Assembly: GCA_035485575.1 (NCBI GenBank)
Contig: DATHNW010000026.1
Location: 117,540-181,539 of the forward strand
DNA length: 64,000 nucleotides
Reading direction: 5' to 3'
DNA from: DASRHD01 sp035485575
Lineage (GTDB): Bacteria > Verrucomicrobiota > Verrucomicrobiia > Opitutales > Opitutaceae
Part shown: positions 16,309 through 25,357 of the stretch, piece by piece
How the letters are laid out: each line of letters starts with the position of its first letter
Numbering within the stretch: position 1 is the stretch's first letter
Position numbers and translations under genes: made by a program
The notes under the pieces: generated by a model
What the model was told of the DNA's origin: nothing
The model's database searches: none
Seen by the model: only the letters and a program-made list of their open reading frames with translations

Positions 16309-16691
16309 TCAATCCCGGCTTCTCAGCCTGACCGGCCAGCCCACCCGAACGAGCGTTTCATCCGGGTCGGAAAGGAGAATTCGTACATGCCCCAGGGCTT
16401 GTTCTCCGCCGGATGCAACACGAGCGGGCCGAGGGACCGGGCCAGCTCGTCGACGTTCTCCGCATAAAGATAGAGGCCGAAGGGATTGCGGCCGGGGACC
16501 AGCCAGCCCTCCACGGCGGCGATGAGATGAAGCTCCCCGCCCTTGCCGTCCGCGAGCATGCGGTAGTCGCCATCCCCGCCATCCCCGCGCACAAAACCGA
16601 GTTTGGCATAGAACGCTTCGCTGGCATCGAGGTCGTTGCAGGGCAGGATCGCCGTCAAGGTATGCGTACGCAACATGGCACAAACTCTCAT
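16309..16691 (-). pseudogene. VOC (glyoxalase/bleomycin resistance-like) protein gene with C-terminal frameshift
   Basis: As read, the gene encodes 122 residues and stops at 16323. Residues 1-103 are a typical VOC domain (ILPCNDLDASEAFYAKLGF, then GGELHLIAAVEGW). After MYEFS the frame gives an unrelated tail, while the neighbouring frame continues SDPDETLVRVGWPVRL to a stop at 16309. That is exactly the conserved VOC ending with the metal-site strand. One base appears to be missing around 16371-16377 (minus-strand run TCCTTTCC). It is either a real inactivating deletion or a sequencing error. The start could be 16691 or 16676. VOC proteins include glyoxalases and dioxygenases; the substrate is unknown. 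Confidence 0.75.
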
Positions 16692-16760
16692 CGCAACCCG
16701 ACCCCGCTGTCGAAATTTTGTTTCCTCGCGCCGTCCGCCGCGCCATAGTGCCCCTTTCCC

Positions 16761-17399
16761 ATGAAAAAGGACGCCATCCTCACCAAGATCAAAGCCGAGA
16801 AAGTCATCGCGCTCATCCGCGCCGACAACCCCGACGGGTTGCTCGATTGCGCCAAGGCGCTCGCCGAGGGCGGGCTGACCAGCATCGAGCTCACGATGAC
16901 CACGCCGGGCGCCATCCGCATGCTCGAGAAGGCGACGGCCGAGCTGCCCGATTTCCTCTTCGGCCTCGGCACCGTGCTCGACGCGGAGACCGCGCGCATG
17001 GGCATCCTCGCCGGCGCGAAATTCATCGTCACCCCCGCGCTGCGGCCCGACGTCATCACCCTCTGCCGCCGCTACAGCGTGCCGGTCTTCAGTGGCGCAC
17101 TGACGCCGACGGAAATCGTCAACGCCTGGGAGGCGGGCACCGATATCGTGAAGATCTTCCCCGCGGAATTTTTCGGCCCGGCCTACATCAAGTCGGTCAA
17201 GGCCCCGCTGCCGCACGTCGAGTTTGTGCCGACGGGCGGCGTGAACCCGGAGAACGTGGGTGAATTCCTCAAGGCCGGCGCATTTGCCACGGCCGCGGGG
17301 AGTTCGCTGGTCGAGGCCAAGGCGCTGAAGGAAAAGAACTGGGCCGCGATCACGGCCAAGGCGAAGGCCTTCGTGGCCGCGGTCGCCGCGGCGAAGTGA
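16761..17399 (+). CDS. eda: KDPG/KHG aldolase
   Basis: 212 residues, the usual family length. Splits 2-keto-3-deoxy-6-phosphogluconate into pyruvate and glyceraldehyde 3-phosphate in the Entner-Doudoroff and uronate pathways. The Schiff-base lysine is K131 (DIVKIFPAEFFGP), the catalytic Glu is E43 (SIELTMTTPGA), and the GLGTVLD and PTGGV phosphate-binding segments are present. No KDG kinase or dehydratase gene is adjacent. A repeat cluster follows the stop codon. Confidence 0.93.
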   Translation: MKKDAILTKIKAEKVIALIRADNPDGLLDCAKALAEGGLTSIELTMTTPGAIRMLEKATAELPDFLFGLGTVLDAETARMGILAGAKFIVTPALRPDVITLCRRYSVPVFSGALTPTEIVNAWEAGTDIVKIFPAEFFGPAYIKSVKAPLPHVEFVPTGGVNPENVGEFLKAGAFATAAGSSLVEAKALKEKNWAAITAKAKAFVAAVAAAK

Positions 17400-17410
17400 C
17401 GGGGTTTGTT

Positions 17411-17533
17411 TTTTAACGCGGAGAATTGATTTCGGATTTTAACCCAGAGACACGAAGGCGCGGAGGCACAGAGAAACCTGCTCTGCGCCTCTGCTTCTCT
17501 GGGCCTCTGCTTCTCTGGGCCTCTGCGTTAAAA
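17411..17533. repeat. Dispersed cagag/ctctg inverted repeat, locus 3
   Basis: One long imperfect hairpin. The left arm ttttaacccagagacacgaa and ggcgcggaggcacagagaaa is answered by ctctgcgcctctgcttctct and gggcctctgcgttaaaaac. The word gcttctctgggcctct is tandemly duplicated in the right arm. It lies between the convergent eda and P-loop protein genes and could act as a bidirectional terminator, although that is only an inference. Confidence 0.85.
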
Positions 17534-17559
17534 ACCTTCTTTGCCGCCTTGGCGTTCGA

Positions 17560-18318
17560 TCAGGTGCCCAGAAACTTGGCGATCTCGGGGATCCATTTCA
17601 CGTGCCGGCCGGCGGCGTCGCGGACAAGGTAAGGATCTTCCGCGGGCACGGCCTCGACCTCCTCGTCGCCTTCCTCGGCATCCTCCTCGTCGATTTCCTC
17701 GCCATCGGTGTTGGTGAAGACCCATTCCAGCTCCTCGTCGAAGAGATGCGACACGCGACGGGCCTGCGGCTCGAGGATGAGTGCGGGGTTTTTCACGCGG
17801 CCGGATTTCACCAGCTCGAACAGGCAGGGCAGGAACTGGTCCGTGTAGTGGCGCTGGAAATCGGACAGCCATTTGTTGGCCACGCCTTCGCGGCGGTTGA
17901 GCAGCACGATGTCGGAGAAATGCACGCAGGCGTCGTACCACGCCAGCAGCGCGGCATGCTTTTCGGCGAGCTGGCAGTGGACGACGCAGAGGACGCGCGC
18001 GAGCACGCCGCCCTGCGCGTCGAGCCAGGGCTTGAACGCCTCGATCTGGTCCACGGGACTGTGACGGCCGGAGGTCACGAGGAAGACATGCGTGGCGCCG
18101 ACGGGCAGCGAGGCTTCGAGGTCCGCGCCGGTCCAGGTCCAGCGCACGAGGCCGGGGAGTTTCGAGTCCGATTCATCGGCGGGCTCGTCCGCGGCCAGCA
18201 GCACGGTGGGCCGGTCACCCTCGCCGAGGCCGCCGGCGATGAGATCGGCCAGCACCTCGCGCCGGCCGGAGCCGGTCGCGCCGAGGATGAGATAAACGAG
18301 AGGTTTTTCGGAAGGCAT
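17560..18318 (-). CDS. P-loop-like protein with degenerate Walker A and acidic C-terminal segment
   Basis: 252 residues starting MPSEKPLVYLILGATGSGRR. The opening beta strand and glycine loop look like those of CobW/COG0523-type GTPases, but the Walker A Lys-Ser/Thr is replaced by Arg-Arg (residues 19-20), so nucleotide binding is doubtful. SDIVLLNRREGVANKW resembles a nucleotide-base recognition segment (NKxD-like region). Residues about 209-226 are almost all Asp/Glu. No metal-binding CxCC motif is seen. Adjacent to aroC on the same strand, 74 nt downstream. Function unknown. Confidence 0.6.
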   Translation of the reverse strand: MPSEKPLVYLILGATGSGRREVLADLIAGGLGEGDRPTVLLAADEPADESDSKLPGLVRWTWTGADLEASLPVGATHVFLVTSGRHSPVDQIEAFKPWLDAQGGVLARVLCVVHCQLAEKHAALLAWYDACVHFSDIVLLNRREGVANKWLSDFQRHYTDQFLPCLFELVKSGRVKNPALILEPQARRVSHLFDEELEWVFTNTDGEEIDEEDAEEGDEEVEAVPAEDPYLVRDAAGRHVKWIPEIAKFLGT

Positions 18319-18392
18319 TTTTGTCACGCAGAGAACGCAAAGTCGCAGAGATTGCGAACCGGTCCTGAACTTCGCGAACCGTCGCGAACCAA

Positions 18393-19505
18393 TCAGAACT
18401 TGAACGTCTGGTTCTGTGCCGCCTGCCGCATCCAATGGTCGAGGAGCACGAGCGCGGTCATGGCCTCGACGATGACGACGGCGCGCGGGACCACGCACGG
18501 GTCGTGGCGGCCGCGGGCGGCCAGTTCGGTATTGGCGCCGTGCACGTCCACGGTTTTTTGCGGCTGGAGGATGGTGGCGGTGGGCTTGAAGGCGACGCGG
18601 AAGACGATCTCCTCGCCGTTGCTGATGCCGCCCTGCACGCCGCCGCTGCGGTTCGTGGCGGTATGCACGCGGCCTTCGCGTGCTTCGAACGCGTCGTTGT
18701 GCTGCGAGCCTTTGAGGAGGGTGCCGGCAAAACCGCTGCCGATTTCAAAGCCCTTGGTCGCGGGGAGCGAGAGCATGGCCTTGGCGAGGTCGGCCTCGAG
18801 GCGGTCGAAGACGGGTTCGCCCAGCCCGGGAGGGACGCCACGCGCGCGGCAGACGATGACGCCGCCGACGGAATCGCCCTCGGCGCGCACGGCCTTGATC
18901 CGCTCGATCATCTTCGCGGCGGTCGCGGCGTGCGGACAGCGCACGGGCGTGGCCTCAACCTCGGCGAGCGTGGGAAATTTTTCCAGCGCCCCGGCGGGCG
19001 CGGTAATGTCATGGATTTGCGTGACGAAGGCGCGGATCTCGACCGGCCCGCCCAGCGCGGCGCCGGCCTGGCGCAGGATTTTCCGTGCGACCGCACCCGC
19101 GGCCACGCGGCCGATGGTCTCGCGGGCGGAGCTGCGCCCGCCGCCGCGATGGTCGCGCAGGCCAAACTTGGCCTGATAGGTAAAATCGGCGTGCGAGGGG
19201 CGGAATTTCTCGCGCATCTCGTCGTAGGCGCCCGGCCGGGCGTCGGTGTTGCGCACGAGCATGGCCAGGGGGGCGCCGGTGGTGCGGCCCTCGAACAGGC
19301 CGGACAAAATCTCCACACGGTCCTCCTCCTTGCGCGGGGTCACAATGTCGCTCTGGCCCGGGCGGCGGCGGTCGAGCTCGGCCTGGATTTCCTCCGCAGC
19401 AATCGACAGGCCGGGCGGACAGCCGTCGATGGCTACGCCGACCGCAGGGCCATGGCTTTCGCCCCAGGTGGTGATGGTGAAGAGTTTTCCAAAGCTGTTG
19501 GGCAT
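18393..19505 (-). CDS. aroC: Chorismate synthase
   Basis: 370 residues. Converts 5-enolpyruvylshikimate 3-phosphate to chorismate, the last step of the shikimate pathway, using reduced FMN. All family signatures are visible: GKLFTITTWGESHGPAVGVA at the start, RPGQSDIVTPRKEEDRVEIL, GGGRSSARETIGRVAAGAVA and the C-terminal RHDPCVVPRAVVIVEAM. Start chosen at MPNSFGKLF (19505) because the family begins there. Divergent from gspD. Confidence 0.97.
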   Translation of the reverse strand: MPNSFGKLFTITTWGESHGPAVGVAIDGCPPGLSIAAEEIQAELDRRRPGQSDIVTPRKEEDRVEILSGLFEGRTTGAPLAMLVRNTDARPGAYDEMREKFRPSHADFTYQAKFGLRDHRGGGRSSARETIGRVAAGAVARKILRQAGAALGGPVEIRAFVTQIHDITAPAGALEKFPTLAEVEATPVRCPHAATAAKMIERIKAVRAEGDSVGGVIVCRARGVPPGLGEPVFDRLEADLAKAMLSLPATKGFEIGSGFAGTLLKGSQHNDAFEAREGRVHTATNRSGGVQGGISNGEEIVFRVAFKPTATILQPQKTVDVHGANTELAARGRHDPCVVPRAVVIVEAMTALVLLDHWMRQAAQNQTFKF

Positions 19506-19677
19506 CGCAAGCGATGAGCGTGGAGCCGCCCGGGGCACCCCGCAAGCGGCAAAATCCCGGCAACCTTCCCCCCGCCAAAACGTCAAACAGAAGACCGTTT
19601 ACAAGCCGGGGGCTTTCTCTTCTGCTTGCGGTTCCCAAAATCTCCCGCCCAGCTTGAAAACCCTGCCCTTACTTCAA

Positions 19678-21789
19678 ATGCGCCCGCGCTTTTCCTGCCT
19701 TGCCGTCGTCGTTTTGCTTGCCGCGCTTCAGGTCGTGGCCGAAGGGCCGGTGGTTGCCGGAGACGGCATAACCCCCGCCGCCACCCCCGCGCCGGCCCCG
19801 GAAACAAACTCGACCCAGCCGGTCGTCGACCCGCCCGCCGCCACTCCGCCGCCGGCCCCAGCCGCACCCGACCCCAACGATGAGCCGGTGACGATCAACC
19901 TGTCCGATACCTCGCTCGATGCCGTCCTGCAACTGCTCCAGATGTGGACCGGCCTCACCGTCCTCCGTCCGCAGACGCTGCCGACCGACAACTATTCCCT
20001 CGTCATCACCAAGCAGATCCCAAAGTCCGAGGGCGTTCGCGCCCTCGAGACGCTGCTCGGCCTGCACGGCATCGGCGTCGTGGCCCTCGACGACAAATTC
20101 GTGAAAGTGATCCCGCTGCCCCAGGCCAGCCGTGAAGCGCCGGAAATGATCACCGGCTCGACCCTCGACATGCCGCCCAGCGGCCGGATCGCAGCCAAGA
20201 TCTTCCAGCTCCAGTTCCTGAGCGTGAACGAGATCATTCCGCCGATCCAGCAGATCATGTCCCCGGGCGTCGCCAGCCCGCCCGTCCTGTTTCAAAACGC
20301 CAACGCGGCGTTGATCGTCGATTCCGTCTCCAACCTCCAGCGCATCGAGCTTCTCCTGCAAAAGGTCGACCAGCCGCTCGCCGCCAACCTGTCCCCCCGG
20401 TTTTACCCGGTGCACAACGCCCAGGCCAGCGACCTCGTGAATAAGCTCCACGCGCTTTTCCAGGGCCCCCTGCAAGCGCAGATCGGCTCCACCACCACTT
20501 ACAATGCCGACGACCGCACCAACCAGATCATTCTCATTTCCGACCCGCGGCAGTATCCGCTCTTCGACAGCCTCATCGCCAAGCTCGACATCAAATCCGA
20601 TCCCAACACGCGCAATGAAGTCATCTACCTGAAGCACGCCGTGTCCAAGGACGTGGCTCCCCTCCTCGCCCAGCTCATCTCCGGCCAGACCGGCGCCGTG
20701 CAGAAAAGCGGCCAGCCCGCCGCGCGGCCAGGCGCCAACAATGGCGAGCCCGCGCCGGCGGACAACCAGCCGCGCCCGAACCCCACGCTGGGCTCGCTCG
20801 GGGTCAAGGCCGACGCCACCCAGTTCAGCAGCTACATCACCGTCGTGCCGGACGACCGCAGCAACGCCATCGTCGTCTCCGGCACCAGCGACGACATCCG
20901 CCTGGTCAGGGAAGTCGTGGACAAAATCGACATCCTCCTCGCCCAGGTCAGCATCCAGGTCGTCATCGTCGAAGTCACCCTCAAGGACATCGACACCACC
21001 GGCCTCAGCGCCCTCAACCTCACCGTTGCCACTGACAGCACCCGTGGAACGCACGTCAGCGCGTTCACCGGCACAATCGGCAGCTGGAACGTCACCCAGG
21101 GCGTCGTCAACCCCCTCGCCTTCCAGGCCGCCTTGACCGACAACGGCAGCAAGAGCCTGGCGAAGATCCTTTCAGCGGACACCATCACCACCACCCACGC
21201 CAAGGAAGCCGATTTCCAGGTCACCGAACAGGACCCCATCATCACCGGCTCGACCTCCACGCCCACCGCCGCCGGCACCACGGCCAACACCGGTTTCTCC
21301 ACCAGCTCCAGCGTCACCTACCAGAATATCGGCATCGAGGTGAAGGTCACGCCGCTCATCGGCGACGACGGCAGCATCCAGCTGACCATCGACCAAAAGG
21401 TGGACGATATCACCGGAACCACCACCATCGACGGCAATTCCCAGCCCATCATCGGCCACCGCGAGGCCACGTCATTTGTCAATGTCCAGGACGGCGAGAT
21501 GGTCGTGCTGGGCGGCTTGCAGCAGACCAAGCATAATAACGGCCGCACCAAGCTCGGTTTCTTTTACGAAATCCCCATCCTCAGCAACCTCCTGGGCGCC
21601 CACAACAACGAGTACGACCGCACTGAACTGTTGTTCTTCGTCCGCCCGCATGTGATTCCCGCCAGCAATGGCACCAAGGACGCCAACAAGCGCATCGACG
21701 AGCTTTCGAACCGGGACCAGGTGAAACAGTATCTGCAGGATCCGGGCAAGCCGATCAAAGACGGCCTGATCGAACGCTATTACAAGTAA
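19678..21789 (+). CDS. gspD: Type II secretion outer-membrane secretin GspD
   Basis: 703 residues from the ATG at 19678, with a signal peptide (CLAVVVLLAALQVVAEG) and a Pro/Ala-rich linker. N0-N3 ring domains: about 65-140 (VTINLSDTSLDAVLQLLQMW), then repeats with SDPRQYPLFDSLIAKLDI and PDDRSNAIVVSGTSDDIRLV. The secretin barrel is at the C-terminus (VTPLIGDDGSIQLTIDQKV, then FVNVQDGEMVVLGGLQQTK). It forms the outer-membrane channel through which folded proteins leave. First gene of the plus-strand D-E-F set. No pilotin-binding S domain is evident beyond the barrel. Other secretins (PilQ) are possible but less likely given the GspG-M genes nearby. Confidence 0.9.
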   Translation: MRPRFSCLAVVVLLAALQVVAEGPVVAGDGITPAATPAPAPETNSTQPVVDPPAATPPPAPAAPDPNDEPVTINLSDTSLDAVLQLLQMWTGLTVLRPQTLPTDNYSLVITKQIPKSEGVRALETLLGLHGIGVVALDDKFVKVIPLPQASREAPEMITGSTLDMPPSGRIAAKIFQLQFLSVNEIIPPIQQIMSPGVASPPVLFQNANAALIVDSVSNLQRIELLLQKVDQPLAANLSPRFYPVHNAQASDLVNKLHALFQGPLQAQIGSTTTYNADDRTNQIILISDPRQYPLFDSLIAKLDIKSDPNTRNEVIYLKHAVSKDVAPLLAQLISGQTGAVQKSGQPAARPGANNGEPAPADNQPRPNPTLGSLGVKADATQFSSYITVVPDDRSNAIVVSGTSDDIRLVREVVDKIDILLAQVSIQVVIVEVTLKDIDTTGLSALNLTVATDSTRGTHVSAFTGTIGSWNVTQGVVNPLAFQAALTDNGSKSLAKILSADTITTTHAKEADFQVTEQDPIITGSTSTPTAAGTTANTGFSTSSSVTYQNIGIEVKVTPLIGDDGSIQLTIDQKVDDITGTTTIDGNSQPIIGHREATSFVNVQDGEMVVLGGLQQTKHNNGRTKLGFFYEIPILSNLLGAHNNEYDRTELLFFVRPHVIPASNGTKDANKRIDELSNRDQVKQYLQDPGKPIKDGLIERYYK

Positions 21790-21812
21790 GCCGCCGGGGT
21801 CTTTCTGCCGCC

Positions 21813-23534
21813 ATGTCCTTGCTCACCCCGGAAACCCTGCCCGACACGCTCGCCGCCAGCCTGGACGACGCGCAGCGCCAGGCCGTGCTCGAGACCCCGC
21901 GCGGCCAGCGCGTCCGGGCGCTCGCCGCCGCCCTGCAGCTGCCCGAGCCCGACACGCTCGCCGCCCTCGCCGAGGCCGCCCAGCTCAACCTCGCCAGCAA
22001 CCTCGAGGCCGACACCTCCGCCCTCGGCCTTTTTCCCGCCCGGCTCGTCCACGACTTCCAGGTCGTGCCCATTGCGCTTGAGCCGGCGAAGGCCGGGGAG
22101 CACCCCACCGCCGCCACGCCGCTCCACCTCGCCGCCGCCTGGCCGCCCGACCATGTAGTGATGGACTGGATACGCACTTTCACGCCGCGGCCGCTGGTCT
22201 GGCACCTCGGCGTGGCCGAGAAGATCCACCATCTCATCCTCCAGCACTTCGGCGTCGGCTCCGGCTCGCTCGAGGACAACGACGACGACGGTTACGTCGC
22301 GCCCGAGACGGCCCAGCAGGCCGAGGGCGTGGTCGACGAGGACGCCGCGGTCGTCCGTTTCGTCTCCGACGTCATCACCCAGGCCCTGGCCGACGAGGCG
22401 ACCGACATCCATTTCGAGCCGCAGGAGGGCCAGCTGCGCATCCGCTACCGCGTGGACGGCCTGCTCGTCCCCGTGCCGGTGCCGGAAAACCTGCTCCGTT
22501 TCCAGGATGCCATCATCTCGCGCCTCAAGATCATGGCGCGCCTGAACATTTCCGAACGGCGCCTGCCCCAGGACGGCCGCATCAACTTCAAGAACAACGG
22601 CGCCACCCTCGACATCCGCGTCTCCACCATTCCGACCATCTACGCCGAGTCGATTTCGCTGCGCCTCCTCAACCAGCGCAAGGAGGCCTACACGATGGAA
22701 CGCCTTGGCATGAGCGCCGACGAGCAGGCCCAGATCACCCACATCCTCGACTACCCGCACGGCATCATCCTCGTCACCGGCCCGACCGGTTCCGGCAAGA
22801 GCACTTCCCTCAACGCCTTCCTGAACAAGATCAACTCCACCGAGTCCCGCATCGTCACGATCGAGGATCCGGTCGAGTACGAGGTCCCCGGCGTCAACCA
22901 GATGCAGGTGCGCCCCGAAATCGGCCTCTCATTCGCCGATGCGCTCCGCCACGTCCTCCGCCAGGACCCCGACATCATCATGGTCGGCGAAATCCGCGAC
23001 CGCGAGACCGCCGACATCGCCATCCGCGCCTCGCTCACCGGCCATCTGGTCTTCTCCACGCTGCACACCAACGACGCGCCCGGCGCCCTCACCCGTCTCG
23101 TGGACATGGGCATCGAGCCTTTCCTCGTCGCCTCCGCGATCGAGCTGGTCATCGCCCAGCGCCTCGTCCGCCGCCTTTGCCCGGACTGCTCGCGGCTCGA
23201 GCCGGTCAAAAAGACCGAGCTCCGCGACATCCTCTCCATCATCCTCGGCCTCGACCCCACGACCGCCGACGGCATCGAGGCGCTGAAGGCCCCCGTGGGC
23301 TGCGACCGCTGCCGCGGCACCGGCTACCGCGGCCGCATCGGCCTGTTCGAAATCCTCAAGCCCAACGACGAGCTGCACGACCTCCTGCTCAAGCGCGAAA
23401 GCACGCGCGGCCTCGCCCAGTGCGCCCGTCGCCACGGCATGCGCACCCTCCAGCAAAGCGGCTGGGCGAAAGTCCAGGCCGGCCACACCACGCTCGACGA
23501 AGTGCTGCGCGTCATCACCTCCGTCGAAAAGTAG
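21813..23534 (+). CDS. gspE: Type II secretion ATPase GspE
   Basis: 573 residues. A cytoplasmic hexameric ATPase that powers pseudopilus assembly. The N-terminal 190 residues are weakly conserved and contain Ala-rich helices. The C-terminal motor has Walker A GPTGSGKST (about residue 325), the Asp box TIEDPVEYEVPGVNQMQV, Walker B DIIMVGEIRDRETADIAI and a His box. It also has a zinc motif, CPDC and CDRC, typical of GspE/PilB. 23 nt after gspD and 2 nt before gspF, so they are co-transcribed. Confidence 0.93.
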   Translation: MSLLTPETLPDTLAASLDDAQRQAVLETPRGQRVRALAAALQLPEPDTLAALAEAAQLNLASNLEADTSALGLFPARLVHDFQVVPIALEPAKAGEHPTAATPLHLAAAWPPDHVVMDWIRTFTPRPLVWHLGVAEKIHHLILQHFGVGSGSLEDNDDDGYVAPETAQQAEGVVDEDAAVVRFVSDVITQALADEATDIHFEPQEGQLRIRYRVDGLLVPVPVPENLLRFQDAIISRLKIMARLNISERRLPQDGRINFKNNGATLDIRVSTIPTIYAESISLRLLNQRKEAYTMERLGMSADEQAQITHILDYPHGIILVTGPTGSGKSTSLNAFLNKINSTESRIVTIEDPVEYEVPGVNQMQVRPEIGLSFADALRHVLRQDPDIIMVGEIRDRETADIAIRASLTGHLVFSTLHTNDAPGALTRLVDMGIEPFLVASAIELVIAQRLVRRLCPDCSRLEPVKKTELRDILSIILGLDPTTADGIEALKAPVGCDRCRGTGYRGRIGLFEILKPNDELHDLLLKRESTRGLAQCARRHGMRTLQQSGWAKVQAGHTTLDEVLRVITSVEK

Positions 23535-23536
23535 CG

Positions 23537-24814
23537 ATGCCACGCTTCGCCTACAACGCCCGCGACCGCGCCGGCGCCGCTGTCTCCTCGACCCTCGACG
23601 CCCCGAGTCGCAAGGACGCGCTCCGCCTCCTCGCCGCCCGCGGGCTGCAGGTCACGCATGTGGCCGAGGCCGGCGCAGCGAGGAAAACGGCCGCGGCCAA
23701 GGACGCGGCCGCCGATGCGCCCCCCAAACTGCTCTCGCGCCTGCGCGGGCGCCGCTCCGACGCCGGCGCCACCGTCCGCCTGGCCCGCAAGCACCGCCTG
23801 CCGTTCCTGCAGACGCTCTTCGACCTCACCAGCAGCGGCCTCTCCGCCGGCGAAGCCGTGCGCCTGCTTTCCCAGCGCCTCAAGGAGCCGGCGCTGCGCT
23901 TCCTTTGCGCCGGCCTGTGGGAACGCCTGAGCGAGGGCATGCCGCTTTCCGTCGCGATGGAGGATTTCCCCACGGTCTTCGATCCCTCGACCATCAGCCT
24001 CATCCAGTCCGGCGAGGCCACCGGCTCGCTGCACGACGTGCTCGGCCGCCTCATCACCTATCTCACCGAACAGCGCGAGCTGCGCCGCCAGCTCACCACC
24101 GCCCTCGCCTATCCCCTGCTGCTCATGGTCGTGGCGGCCGGCGTGGTGCTGTTCTTCCTCTTCTTCCTGCTGCCCCGCATGCAATCGCTCTTCGATTCGC
24201 TGGGCGGCAAGGTGCCCGCCTCCACCCAGATCCTCATCGGCCTCGCCCACTTCGCCCTGCACTACGGCTGGATCGTGCTCGCCGCCGCGATCTTCGGCGC
24301 CATCTCATTCTGGCGCTGGCGGGAGACGGAGCCCGGCCGCGAGGCCGTCGACGCCGCGTCGCTCAAGCTCCCGCTGCTCGGGCCGTTCATCACCGCGCAA
24401 ACCGTGCTCGCGATCAGCCAGACGCTGTCGGTGCTGATCGAGAACGGCATCACCACCGCCGAGGCGCTGCGCATGACCGAGCGGCAGATCGACAACCGCA
24501 CGCAGCGCCACGCCTTCAACGAGGCCATCGGGCGGGTGCTCGAGGGCGAGTCGCTCTCGCTCGCGCTCGGCCGCACGGGCTGCTTCCCCGACCTCGTCAT
24601 CGACCGCCTGGCGGTCGGCGAGAACACGGGCAACATCGTGCCGAGCCTGAAGGACATCGCCCGCGGCTACCAAAAGAACATTTCCGTGCAGCTCAATTTC
24701 TTCACCAACGTCCTCGCCACCGTGATGCTGCTGAGCGTGTTCGCGTTCGTCGCCTTCATCGCCTTCGCCATCGTGAGCGCCATTTTCAAGCTCAGCGGCT
24801 CGTTCAAAATGTGA
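23537..24814 (+). CDS. gspF: Type II secretion inner-membrane platform protein GspF
   Basis: 425 residues, normal for the family. Starts MPRFAYNARDRAG (the classic GspF/PilC opening), then two duplicated cytoplasmic GspF domains (about 85-205 and 290-410). Three membrane segments: AYPLLLMVVAAGVVLFFLFF, the LAHFALHYGWIVLAAAIFG region and the C-terminal VMLLSVFAFVAFIAFAIVSA. The GEATGSL and GENTGNI motifs mark each repeat. The last gene of the D-E-F run; its stop is 15 nt from the stop of the converging gspM-like gene. Confidence 0.92.
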   Translation: MPRFAYNARDRAGAAVSSTLDAPSRKDALRLLAARGLQVTHVAEAGAARKTAAAKDAAADAPPKLLSRLRGRRSDAGATVRLARKHRLPFLQTLFDLTSSGLSAGEAVRLLSQRLKEPALRFLCAGLWERLSEGMPLSVAMEDFPTVFDPSTISLIQSGEATGSLHDVLGRLITYLTEQRELRRQLTTALAYPLLLMVVAAGVVLFFLFFLLPRMQSLFDSLGGKVPASTQILIGLAHFALHYGWIVLAAAIFGAISFWRWRETEPGREAVDAASLKLPLLGPFITAQTVLAISQTLSVLIENGITTAEALRMTERQIDNRTQRHAFNEAIGRVLEGESLSLALGRTGCFPDLVIDRLAVGENTGNIVPSLKDIARGYQKNISVQLNFFTNVLATVMLLSVFAFVAFIAFAIVSAIFKLSGSFKM

Positions 24815-24829
24815 CGGAGCCGCGCCCGG

Positions 24830-25357
24830 CTAGCGGGCGATCTCCACCGACGAAATCTGCATGGTGGCGTTGAGCTGGGCGGGATTCGCACGGTCGGCGA
24901 TGAGGCTGCACTGCTCGATGCTGATGTAGGGGGCGCGCTTGCCGAGCTCGACGTAGAAATGCTGGAGGGCCGACCAGTCGACCTTGCGCACGGAAAACTG
25001 CACGGTGTGCACGGCGAACTGGTCGGTGCGCTCGTCCGGGCGGGCGTCGATCTGGGTGTTGGGCAGGCCCGCGGCCAGGGTGTTGAGCACCCCCTGCAGG
25101 GCCGCGGAGTCGAGCGTGCGGGCGGGATCCAGCTGGGCGATGGCGCGCTTGGACGCCGCGTCGACGTCGGAGCGGCGGCCGAGCCAGTCGCGCTGGACGG
25201 CGAGATCCTCCGAGGTGCGGTGAAAATCGCGCGCAAAACGGCCCGCGCGGCCGGCGAAGCTGGAAAACCACCAGACCGCAAAGATCAGCACAAAACCGAC
25301 GAGAAGAATCTTTTCGCGCAGGAGGAGGCTGAGAAAATAGGTCCGGAATGCTTTCAT
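24830..25357 (-). CDS. gspM: GspM-like type II secretion assembly protein
   Basis: 175 residues. One N-terminal membrane helix (ILLVGFVLIFAVWWFSSFAG) follows a short cytoplasmic tail, then a helical and ferredoxin-like periplasmic part (TVQFSVRKVDWSALQHFYVE). GspM pairs with GspL in the inner-membrane platform. Sequence conservation in this family is poor, so the call rests on topology, size and position: last in G-H-I-J-K-L-M order, with an ATGA overlap to the GspL-like gene. Confidence 0.75.
   Translation of the reverse strand: MKAFRTYFLSLLLREKILLVGFVLIFAVWWFSSFAGRAGRFARDFHRTSEDLAVQRDWLGRRSDVDAASKRAIAQLDPARTLDSAALQGVLNTLAAGLPNTQIDARPDERTDQFAVHTVQFSVRKVDWSALQHFYVELGKRAPYISIEQCSLIADRANPAQLNATMQISSVEIAR

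Noticed and set aside
17426..17632. 68-codon open frame after eda
   Set aside because: Its first half is repeat locus 3 read as protein (NPETRRRGGTEK); the frame has no domain and overlaps the P-loop protein gene end.
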